A DNA stretch of 64,000 nucleotides from an uncultured Lachnospiraceae bacterium (GTDB taxonomy: Bacteria > Bacillota > Clostridia > Lachnospirales > Lachnospiraceae), in assembly GCA_946544235.1 (NCBI GenBank), contig CAMNMC010000086.1, positions 22,920 to 86,919 of the forward strand, given 5' to 3'. The number at the start of each line of letters is the position of its first letter. Positions within the stretch are counted from its first letter, which is position 1. Below are positions 1 through 6,952 of this stretch, piece after piece. Position numbers and translations under genes: made by a program. The notes beneath the pieces were generated by a model, which searched no databases, was not told the origin of the DNA, and was given only the letters and a program-made list of their open reading frames with translations.

Positions 1-478
1 CGACCTTCTCATTAAGCTTATCCTGAAGTGCTGTTATACTGTCAATCCCTGACAATTCCGCCGTCTCGTCCGTATCAAAAAAGGTCACATTTGAGAAAGG
101 TATCGTCTCATCATCAGGAACCACTTCCACGCTTCCGTCCGCAGCCGCACGGTAAATGGTGCCGTCCAGAGTGATCATCTCTCCATTCAGCCCGTCAAAG
201 GTACCAATACCTATATCTCCCCTCTTCTTCAGTTCATCCGCCGATATACTTCCATGATAATCTCCGAAGGTAAGCCCCTGAAGAAGTGAAACCTGAAATA
301 CAGTTTCCCTGTCAACCGCCTTCACTTCAGCATCCGACTCAGTCGTATCACCGTTTCCCGTAGTTATTTCTGTCTTCTGCTCGGTCTGTTTATTATTTTT
401 CTTTTTGGAACCGCACCCTGCAAGACCTAACATCACAGCTGTAAAAAAAGCCGTGATCCTTACCACTCTTTTTCTCAT
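1..478 (-). CDS. budA: Alpha-acetolactate decarboxylase, lipoprotein form (3' end outside window)
   Basis: The first 159 codons of a gene running off the left edge. The start is the ATG at 478, preceded by GAGGAG. The protein opens with a lipoprotein signal peptide (MRKR, a hydrophobic stretch, then lipobox LAGC near residue 21) and a charged linker. The following part carries the acetolactate decarboxylase pattern: QGLTFGDYHGSIS, then KKRGDIGIGTFDGLNGEM and LDGTIYRAAADGSV. This family turns acetolactate into acetoin by decarboxylation, in the butanediol/acetoin pathway. The lipobox predicts an outer-surface location, so it would act on exported or chemically released substrate. The zinc-binding C-terminal half is outside the window, so catalytic competence cannot be judged. 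Family call is firm; the physiological role is inference. Confidence 0.85.
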   Translation of the reverse strand, partial: MRKRVVRITAFFTAVMLGLAGCGSKKKNNKQTEQKTEITTGNGDTTESDAEVKAVDRETVFQVSLLQGLTFGDYHGSISADELKKRGDIGIGTFDGLNGEMITLDGTIYRAAADGSVEVVPDDETIPFSNVTFFDTDETAELSGIDSITALQDKLNEKV

Positions 479-602
479 TTCGTCACTCCTCTCATTCCTT
501 TTGATCAGCTTTTTAACCCAAATTACACATGCATTTATTATAGCACAGAATGACAAAATAGCAAAATATAACCGGTGTAGAAGGCTATTTTTCAAACAGT
601 AA

Positions 603-643
603 AGGCGGTGTATTGCCCCCCTGAAGGAAGCAATACATCGCCT
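603..643 (-). terminator. Hairpin terminator of the MFS gene
   Basis: Arms 603-616 and 630-643 form a 14-bp stem with one wobble pair. On the minus strand it is followed by TTTACTG and lies 12 bases beyond the stop codon of the exporter gene at 655. It separates the exporter from the decarboxylase gene. The U-tract is short, so efficiency is uncertain. Confidence 0.6.
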
Positions 644-654
644 ATAAAATCTAT

Positions 655-1932
655 TTATTCAGTATATCTATATTTTTTTAAAATATGCCCGAACAGGATA
701 CACATAACCGTACCCATAACGCCCAGTATGAAGAGCATCAGCGCAGCTCCGGAACCCTTGCCGCTTCCGAAAAAGATACTGAGGTCACTGAGACTGCCGG
801 ACATAAGAGGCTCACATACATTATCGACCATCACTCCGCCAAAGAGGAGTCCTATAGGGATAGTGAAGAACTGCAGTGTATTTCTGCAGGCATATACTCT
901 TCCCTGAAGCTTGGCCGGAATTGTATTTCTCATGATAACATTCTGATTTGCTCCCATCACCGGAACAAATATCCATCCAAGCAGCTGGCCGAGGCACCAC
1001 ATCACAGAACTGCCTGAAAATGCCAGCAGGAAATTCTCGGTTGCCAGCGAGAAGAACATCGTCATGTATATTACCTTAACCCTGTCCTTAGGCTTAGGCA
1101 TAACGGTTGCAATTACACTGCCTATCACCATGGCTACTCCTGAGAACGAAGTAACTATTCCCAGGACATTATTGCCGCCGTTAGGATTCGGAATAATGAA
1201 CGCAGGAAGTACCGCATCAAATGCTGATGCCACGAAGTTTACACCTGACATAAAAAGTATCACATACAAAATGAGCGGATTTTCTTTTAAATATCTGAGA
1301 CCTTCCTTCGCCAGCTGAAGTACGCTTTCCTTTTCCTCGCCCTCTGATGGTATCTCCGGTATCCTTATCAAGAATGCAAGTGCCGAGAAAGCAATCGCAA
1401 AGGAAATAAGATCAATGGCGATCGCCGCATCCAGGCCTGCAAGACCATAAACAGCCGATGCAATGATCGGATTACCGATTGTGATAAGCGATCTCGAAAG
1501 TGACTGAAGTCCGCTGGTCTTCTGATAATATTCCTTCGGTATTATCATGGTATATGCAACCTCTGACGCAGGCTGCTGAACCGTATTCATAAGCCCCGAG
1601 ATGGCATTTATCAGATACAGATGCCATACCGCGAGCATATCAGCCTTGTACAGTATAAATACAGAAACCGTACTGAGTGCCGCCAGAAGATCACATATCA
1701 GCATGGTTCTCTTCTTATCAAACTTATCTGATATAGCTCCTGCAAAAATACTCATCACGACATAAGGCGCATATGTGCATATCCTTAACGCAGCAGTACT
1801 GAGTGCCGAGCCTGTTTTCTCATACAGCCAGAGTGTAAGTGCAAAAGCAGTTACAGCACTTCCCAGCTGTGACAGGCTCTGTGTGCTCCATAAAATATAG
1901 AAATCACGTAACTTATTAACTTTTTTATTCAT
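655..1932 (-). CDS. MFS efflux transporter, MefA-like
   Basis: A 425-residue protein with about 12 hydrophobic segments and the major facilitator pattern: a loop 2-3 motif GAISDKFDKKRTM near residues 60-75, and IPAKLQGRVYACRNT in the second half, matching the LGRVFS region of macrolide exporters. The N-terminus (LRDFYILWSTQSLSQLGSAV) also resembles that of Mef(A)-type macrolide efflux pumps, which are about 405 residues long. It probably exports a drug by proton antiport at the cytoplasmic membrane; the substrate is not known. The start at 1932 has the RBS AAGGAGC. This RBS is part of a hairpin with the upstream leader region, suggesting induction by a translation inhibitor. A terminator follows the gene, so it is likely monocistronic apart from the leader. 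Confidence 0.85.
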   Translation of the reverse strand: MNKKVNKLRDFYILWSTQSLSQLGSAVTAFALTLWLYEKTGSALSTAALRICTYAPYVVMSIFAGAISDKFDKKRTMLICDLLAALSTVSVFILYKADMLAVWHLYLINAISGLMNTVQQPASEVAYTMIIPKEYYQKTSGLQSLSRSLITIGNPIIASAVYGLAGLDAAIAIDLISFAIAFSALAFLIRIPEIPSEGEEKESVLQLAKEGLRYLKENPLILYVILFMSGVNFVASAFDAVLPAFIIPNPNGGNNVLGIVTSFSGVAMVIGSVIATVMPKPKDRVKVIYMTMFFSLATENFLLAFSGSSVMWCLGQLLGWIFVPVMGANQNVIMRNTIPAKLQGRVYACRNTLQFFTIPIGLLFGGVMVDNVCEPLMSGSLSDLSIFFGSGKGSGAALMLFILGVMGTVMCILFGHILKKYRYTE

Positions 1933-1934
1933 TT

Positions 1935-2020
1935 CTTTGCTCCTTAAAATGTATTTATCATTCAGAGCAAAGCCTGAGGATCATAATCCTCCATACAGTC
2001 TCCTCAAGCTCTGCATGGAG
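1935..2020 (-). promoter_or_regulatory. Competing leader hairpins controlling the MFS gene (attenuator)
   Basis: Three mutually exclusive helices can be drawn in the RNA. Helix I pairs 2011-2020 (inside the leader ORF) with 1989-1998, 10 bp. Helix II pairs 2001-2014 (end of the leader ORF) with 1967-1980, 14 bp including two G-U pairs. Helix III pairs 1965-1972 with 1935-1942, 8 bp, and covers part of the exporter RBS (CTCCT on the plus strand, 1940-1944). Helix I with III would hide the RBS. A ribosome stalled early in the leader would open helix I, let helix II form and free the RBS. This is the logic of translational attenuation known from erm genes; here it is inferred from the pairing alone. 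Confidence 0.65.
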
Positions 2021-2042
2021 CTGATGCGGTGCATCGTCTCAT
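2004..2042 (-). CDS. Leader peptide MRRCTASAPCRA
   Basis: A 12-codon ORF with an excellent RBS (AGGAGGT, eight bases before the ATG) sits about 70 bases upstream of the exporter start. Its peptide is MRRCTASAPCRA. It ends in TGA inside the strand that forms helix II of the attenuator. A strong RBS on so short an ORF directly before a drug-exporter gene is the hallmark of a sensing leader peptide. Macrolide genes mef(E) use a similarly short leader with a TAS motif (MTASMRLR). That shared TAS and the Arg residues may be chance. Expression and drug response are untested. Confidence 0.65.
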   Translation of the reverse strand: MRRCTASAPCRA

Positions 2043-2110
2043 CTCTTAACACCTCCTGTTTATAGATTTCAAATATGATTTATGCCGATTGAAAAACCGA
2101 CCTAAATTAT

Positions 2111-2119
2111 ATTATAACA
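2111..2119 (-). promoter_or_regulatory. Extended -10 promoter for leader and MFS gene
   Basis: The minus strand reads TGTTATAAT, an extended -10 element, about 70 bases upstream of the leader peptide start. No good -35 box is visible at the right distance, which fits an extended -10 promoter. The transcript would start near 2104. Confidence 0.45.
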
Positions 2120-2207
2120 CACCAGTTACAGTTATGCCTATACAATCTTTTATCCTCATCTGACCGTATTTTTTATATCCAAAATCAGCCATTTTTCAAA
2201 CATCTTC

Positions 2208-2236
2208 TTGAATGATACGAACAATTTGTTTATAAT
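2208..2236 (+). promoter_or_regulatory. Sigma-A-type promoter for 2276..2770
   Basis: TTGAAT at 2208-2213 and TATAAT at 2231-2236 are separated by exactly 17 bases. The start codon of the downstream gene follows 40 bases later. Confidence 0.65.
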
Positions 2237-2275
2237 CATTTTTACGTCAATAAATAAACTACCGGGAGCAGTAAA

Positions 2276-2770
2276 ATGATCAGATATCAGGTTAAGAAAA
2301 ATAAAAAATCGCGCATGACCTTCAGGCTGTTCGGATTATTTCTTGTGTCCTTTGCTCTTCTTATGATAGTCCCAACGCTTATGGGCTATGAAAAGGTCAA
2401 GGTCTTCTGGTTAATAATCACCGCACTTTTCGGACTGTACGGAATAGCTCTTATCATGCATTCCTTCGGTAAGACTTCTTACGATATCGAATATGAATTC
2501 AGAGATGATGATATGCTTGTGAAGCATCACTGGGGTGAGACCACCTATCGCTACGAGGACATCACCGATCTCTCGCTCATCTCACCTGATAATGAGAACG
2601 TCTACAGTATCATTAATATCCGTATGAAGAAGGAGAACTTCATCATTCCTTTCACCTTCAAGAAGGAGTTCTGCGACAAGGTCTACACCTACGTTAACGA
2701 AAGAATGACCGTCAAGATGCTTGAAGATGAGCTTGGAAAACCTGAAGAGACAGACAATACAAAAGAATAA
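2276..2770 (+). CDS. Small two-TM membrane protein of unknown function
   Basis: A 164-residue protein with a basic N-terminus, two hydrophobic segments (about 17-35 and 43-62) and a soluble C-terminal part of about 100 residues. The soluble part looks like an alternating beta-strand domain (YDIEYEFRDDDMLVKHHWG, then a YEDI segment and IINIRMKKENFIIPF), reminiscent of the PH-like or YcxB-like domains that follow two membrane helices in other small Gram-positive proteins. That resemblance is by pattern only. It has its own promoter, an RBS (GGGAG) and a terminator, so it is monocistronic. No catalytic motif was seen. Confidence 0.75.
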   Translation: MIRYQVKKNKKSRMTFRLFGLFLVSFALLMIVPTLMGYEKVKVFWLIITALFGLYGIALIMHSFGKTSYDIEYEFRDDDMLVKHHWGETTYRYEDITDLSLISPDNENVYSIINIRMKKENFIIPFTFKKEFCDKVYTYVNERMTVKMLEDELGKPEETDNTKE

Positions 2771-2820
2771 CTCCACACGAATACATAAAAGCATGCAGCC
2801 GGCATGCTCCACTAAAGAAA

Positions 2821-2889
2821 GATGGCATCCGTCAGTAGTATATCCCCGTAATCCCGGGCGCATATCACTGACGGATGCCATCCTTTTTT
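2821..2889 (+). terminator. Strong, possibly bidirectional terminator
   Basis: A perfect 16-bp inverted repeat (2821-2836 and 2867-2882) with a 30-base loop is followed by T6 on the plus strand. On the minus strand it is followed by TTTCTTT. It sits between the convergent ends of 2276..2770 and the citrate synthase gene and could serve both. Confidence 0.8.
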
Positions 2890-2901
2890 ATTCCTTTTTA
2901 T

Positions 2902-4263
2902 TTACCATACTCTCTCATCGATCGGCAGGTATTCCTTGTGCTTGCCAACATATTTATATGCAGGTCTTATTATCTTACCGTTATTTACCAGTTCTTCTAT
3001 CCTGTGAGCCGACCAGCCCGGAATACGAGCTATCGCAAACATCGGTGTGAAGAGCTCAATCGGAATTCTCAGCATTGTATATACAAAACCACTGTAGAAA
3101 TCAACATTTGCACAGACAGGCTTATGCATATCTCTCTTATTCATTATGAGTTCCTTAGCTATTCTTTCAACTCTCTCATAAAGAGCAAATTCCTTGGTCA
3201 TTCCCTTCTCTTCCGAAAGCTTTCTTGCGGCCTCCTTAAGGATGACTGCTCTCGGATCGGAGATTGAATAAACAGCATGACCCATACCATAAATAAGTCC
3301 CGAATGATCAAAACCCTTCTTATCGAGAAGGTCATTCAGATAATTCGATAATTCTTTCTCATTTTCCCAATCGGAAATATGAGACTTCAAGTCATTGAAC
3401 ATCTGCTGAACCTTAAGATTCGCACCACCATGACGCGGTCCCTTGAGTGAACCGAGCGATGCAGCTATAGCAGAATATGTATCCGTGTGCGAAGTAGTTA
3501 CAACGTGGGTTGTAAAGGTTGAGTTGTTTCCTCCGCCGTGATCCGCATGAAGCACCAGGCAGATATCCAGCACGCGTGCCTCAAGATCGGTATATTTTGT
3601 ATCAGCTCTGAGAAGTCTGAGGATATTCTCAGCTGTTGTAAGATCCTTCTTAGGTCTGTGAATGATGAGACTCGAATCCAGATATTTATGTCTGTAGCTC
3701 TGATAGCCGTAGGCAGCGATCAGCGGAAATCTTGCTATAAGTCCCAGACTCTGCTGAAGAACATGTCTGATTGCAATACTGTCAGGATCATCGTCATATG
3801 AATAAAGTGTCAGCACGCATCTCTGAAGAGTATTCATGATATTCTTGCTCGGTGCTTTCATGATAACATCTCTGTTGAAATTAGCCGGAAGCTCTCTGAA
3901 CTCGCCCAGAACCTCCATAAACTCGATCAGCTGCTCTCTTGTAGGAAGCTCACCGAAGAGAAGAAGAAATACTGTCTCCTCGAAGCCTCTTTTTGAGCCT
4001 CCGAAGCCATTGATCAGATCACTGACATTATATCCCTGATAATACAGTTCTCCCGGAATAGGAACACGTTCTCCGTTCTTCTCCTCGAAGCCGTTTACAT
4101 CGGAAATCTCGGTAAGTCCTGTAAGTACGCCCTTACCGTTTGACTCTCTGAGGCCTCTCTTAACGTCGTATTTTGAATAAAGTCTCTGATCGATCTGTCC
4201 TGAATCAGCACAGAACTCCAGATATTTATCTACTGTTTTGTTAAACTCGTCATTACTGAACAT
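2902..4263 (-). CDS. gltA: Citrate synthase
   Basis: A 453-residue citrate synthase, which condenses oxaloacetate and acetyl-CoA into citrate. Diagnostic segments are LHADHGGGNNSTFTTHVV (first catalytic His), GSLKGPRHGGANLKV (second His) and GMGHAVYSISDPRA near the C-terminal third; the Arg residues near the C-terminus are also present. An upstream in-frame ATG at 4290 would add nine residues, but the ATG at 4263 has AGAGGAG eight bases before it and is preferred. The start overlaps the end of the phosphoesterase gene by 11 bases, so the two are probably co-transcribed. In anaerobes of this group the enzyme supplies 2-oxoglutarate for glutamate synthesis rather than a full cycle. Confidence 0.95.
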   Translation of the reverse strand: MFSNDEFNKTVDKYLEFCADSGQIDQRLYSKYDVKRGLRESNGKGVLTGLTEISDVNGFEEKNGERVPIPGELYYQGYNVSDLINGFGGSKRGFEETVFLLLFGELPTREQLIEFMEVLGEFRELPANFNRDVIMKAPSKNIMNTLQRCVLTLYSYDDDPDSIAIRHVLQQSLGLIARFPLIAAYGYQSYRHKYLDSSLIIHRPKKDLTTAENILRLLRADTKYTDLEARVLDICLVLHADHGGGNNSTFTTHVVTTSHTDTYSAIAASLGSLKGPRHGGANLKVQQMFNDLKSHISDWENEKELSNYLNDLLDKKGFDHSGLIYGMGHAVYSISDPRAVILKEAARKLSEEKGMTKEFALYERVERIAKELIMNKRDMHKPVCANVDFYSGFVYTMLRIPIELFTPMFAIARIPGWSAHRIEELVNNGKIIRPAYKYVGKHKEYLPIDERVW

Positions 4264-4885
4264 TACGAACTTCTCCTCTCTCCGGTTCATAATCTATAAT
4301 GCATCTCTCAAATGCATTTACCACCTTGATATCTTTATACGAGTACTCCTTGGTAAACTGCCTGCCGTAGCTGCGGTGCACATGACCATGAATGAACAGC
4401 TTGGTTCCATGCTTATCAAGCACATCGTAGAAGCATTTAAAGCCCATATGCGGAAGATCCTCACCGTCATGCAGACCGAAAGCAGGCGAATGCGTAACAA
4501 GTATATCTATACCCTTACTCTTCCACAGCTTAAACCTCAGCTTTCTCAAACGGGCAGCCATCTGCTTTTCGGTATACTGGAATAATGACTCATTCCCGTA
4601 ATTATATTTCATGCTGCCTCCGAGTCCCATGATCCGGACTCCCTTATACTCATATATTCTGTCCTCGATGGACTCGCAGCCATCAGGAGGAACATCCTCG
4701 TATTTATAATCATGATTGCCATGAACATAAAGCACGGGACACTTTGAGTAGGTTGCAAGAAATGACAGATAATGCGGATCAAGGTCACCTGCGGAAATAA
4801 TAAGGTCTATCCCCTCAAGCTTGCTCTTCTCGAAAAAGTCCCAATAATATTTAGATTCAACATCAGCTACCGCTAGTATCTTCAT
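4253..4885 (-). CDS. Calcineurin-like metallophosphoesterase
   Basis: A 210-residue protein with the ordered metal-binding motifs of the family: AVADVES at the N-terminus, GDLD, GNHD, THSP and GHVH. These bind two metal ions and hydrolyse phosphoesters; the substrate cannot be told from sequence. The first motif reads D-V-E rather than D-x-H, a variation found in some subfamilies. The start is uncertain: a GTG at 4900 is also in frame, but the ATG at 4885 places the family-typical MKILAVAD at the N-terminus. It overlaps the end of the ParB/BMP gene and the start of citrate synthase, suggesting one operon. Confidence 0.85.
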   Translation of the reverse strand: MKILAVADVESKYYWDFFEKSKLEGIDLIISAGDLDPHYLSFLATYSKCPVLYVHGNHDYKYEDVPPDGCESIEDRIYEYKGVRIMGLGGSMKYNYGNESLFQYTEKQMAARLRKLRFKLWKSKGIDILVTHSPAFGLHDGEDLPHMGFKCFYDVLDKHGTKLFIHGHVHRSYGRQFTKEYSYKDIKVVNAFERCIIDYEPERGEVRNVQ

Positions 4886-6920
4886 CTTCTTTAAGAACAC
4901 CCTTCAACTCTACGATCTCTCTCGCGTTTTCCTTCAGACTGTCAATGACAGGTATGGTTCCTTCAACATTTTCAAGGAGCCAGTCCATTGTCATGATCTC
5001 CTCAGGCGGCATAAGCCTTCCTTCAGGATTCTTCTCCTCACCCGTATTGCTTACTATCCTGTCCTTAAATACGGCAAAGCTTCCGTCGGTTATCTCCTGC
5101 TTCATCGCAGAAACAAGTCTTCTTGTGTTATAAGGAAGCTTATTGGAAAGCAGTATATCTATAACTCCTGAAGAAAAACCCCACCAGTAATTAACCGGAA
5201 TACCGGCATTTCCGCTGTCGGCATCATCCCAGGAATCATTTATTATAAGTTTGATGATCCTTTCATACATGACGCCCCAGTTATAAAGCGGCATGGCTAT
5301 ATTTTCCGGCTCACCGGCCGAAAGCTTGTACATACCGAAACGTCTCGAAGCATTCTTCGGAGTGATCATATCCTGATCTGAAATATAGTCGACATTGTCC
5401 TCGAAGAACTCTCTGTACATCTCGGAACGTTTCTCTTCTTCCTTGAGAGTTGTCCACTTAAGGTTAACCACAGCCTTCGGATTGACCATAAGAGCACCCA
5501 TTGCGAAGGCGTTGATATCAGCCGTTACGCCAAATATTGGATAATTTGCAAGATATCCCAGACGGTTGGTCTCGGTAAGGCATCCTGCGATCATTCCGGA
5601 AAGGAATTTTGCCTCATACAGTCTCGCATAATAGGTTCTGATATATCTGTGTGAAGTATTGAGCGAACAGTTAAGTATCTTCACATTTGGATGCTTGACT
5701 GCGCACTTAAGGCTCGCATCAACAAGTCTTGAGGTTGTTGTAAATATAACCTCAACCTTCTCTTTCTCAATCAGCTCGTCCATTGCGAGGAGCGCTTCGT
5801 CCTCGGTCTCGGCAGTCATGATCTTAAGTGTATTTATCTTATTTCCAAATACTTCTTTAATATGATTACGTCCAAGCTCATGAGTATAGAGCCAGTCAGA
5901 GGTCATAGGATCCCTGTCGTAAATAAATGCCACCTTAAGCGGTCTGGCCGCAGTCGGAGCAGGTGTAAACATCTGGCCGATTATCGACTTCCTGCCCTCA
6001 GCCGGAGGTGTAAGATTGATATCGAGTATCTCATTCTTGTTCTTGGTCAGATACTCCTCCCAGGTCCTCTCAATAGCCTTCTTCATTTCATCTCTGGACA
6101 TATCGATTGCTTCATAGAAATCATATATGTCGAGGAAGGCAAGAAATGCGTCACCGGTGGTTATATTTTCAAGTTTCTTACCACCTTTTTGTTCATAGCA
6201 CTCCCTGAATTTATAATAAGCGGACATAAAATCCTTGGTATCGTCCTCGGTCCAAACCTCAGCCGCACTCTTCACATAGTCTTCCGGATTGACCGCATAC
6301 TCTGTAAGCATGGCAGATGTAAGCTTGCCGGTTTCTCCGGCAGTTTTACGGATCATGGCTCTCTTGGCACCGAAAACGTTATTGATCAGCTTCTGGAAAT
6401 TACCTTCATCACTCACCCAGATATCGTTTATTCCGGTGATCTTGTTGAAGTCCATGAACTCATAATATATCTTATTCTCTTTCTCTTCAGTCTTCTTCGG
6501 TATCTTCCTGATGACCTCGGCAGGTATCTCAAGAGCATCGAAGAATTTCATAACGCTGGCTCTCTTGTTGCCCTCGATAACATAGTAATAGTTGAGATAT
6601 TCATAGACCTTGATCGGATCCCTGATGCCCTCATGCATCTGAGCATCCGCCAGTGCCGACCATTTGTATGCAAACTCTGTCTTAGGTTCAAGAATAGGCA
6701 TGAAATTATTCGCAAAGGAATAGGTTCTGCTCCTGGTCGAGGTTCCGACAACTCGCGAGAGCGGTACACGAACAACGCCGAGACTGACTTCCTTTACGAT
6801 ATCATTCTCAGATAATATTTCGTCAAGAACAGGAAGATATGGATGCATACCCTTCTGGACTGCGGTTTTATAAGCTTTGACGCCCATCTTCTGGGCCTTC
6901 TCATATTCAATGATTGACAT
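4863..6920 (-). CDS. Cytoplasmic ParB-like / BMP-type substrate-binding fusion
   Basis: A 685-residue protein with two recognisable parts. Residues about 40-150 resemble a ParB/sulfiredoxin-type domain, including YVIEGNKRASVMKFFDAL, where ParB proteins carry the GxxR motif. Residues about 328-620 match the basic membrane protein (BMP/Med) ligand-binding fold: KVAFIYDRDP, then SDWLYTHELGRN, an EVIFTTTSRL segment and AKFLSGMIAG. No signal peptide or lipobox is present, so this binding-protein fold is likely cytoplasmic, as in B. subtilis Med. The ATG at 6920 has TGGAG nine bases upstream; a TTG at 6935 is possible. It lies between the transglutaminase operon and the phosphoesterase. Function unknown; a ligand-sensing role is inference. 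Confidence 0.75.
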   Translation of the reverse strand: MSIIEYEKAQKMGVKAYKTAVQKGMHPYLPVLDEILSENDIVKEVSLGVVRVPLSRVVGTSTRSRTYSFANNFMPILEPKTEFAYKWSALADAQMHEGIRDPIKVYEYLNYYYVIEGNKRASVMKFFDALEIPAEVIRKIPKKTEEKENKIYYEFMDFNKITGINDIWVSDEGNFQKLINNVFGAKRAMIRKTAGETGKLTSAMLTEYAVNPEDYVKSAAEVWTEDDTKDFMSAYYKFRECYEQKGGKKLENITTGDAFLAFLDIYDFYEAIDMSRDEMKKAIERTWEEYLTKNKNEILDINLTPPAEGRKSIIGQMFTPAPTAARPLKVAFIYDRDPMTSDWLYTHELGRNHIKEVFGNKINTLKIMTAETEDEALLAMDELIEKEKVEVIFTTTSRLVDASLKCAVKHPNVKILNCSLNTSHRYIRTYYARLYEAKFLSGMIAGCLTETNRLGYLANYPIFGVTADINAFAMGALMVNPKAVVNLKWTTLKEEEKRSEMYREFFEDNVDYISDQDMITPKNASRRFGMYKLSAGEPENIAMPLYNWGVMYERIIKLIINDSWDDADSGNAGIPVNYWWGFSSGVIDILLSNKLPYNTRRLVSAMKQEITDGSFAVFKDRIVSNTGEEKNPEGRLMPPEEIMTMDWLLENVEGTIPVIDSLKENAREIVELKGVLKEDEDTSGS

Positions 6921-6952
6921 ATAATTAAACTCCAAATATTGATATAAACAAT

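Noticed and set aside
5862..6815. Plus-strand frame of 317 codons
   Set aside because: Antisense to the ParB/BMP coding region, with no RBS and no recognisable domain; codon-position shadow of the real gene.
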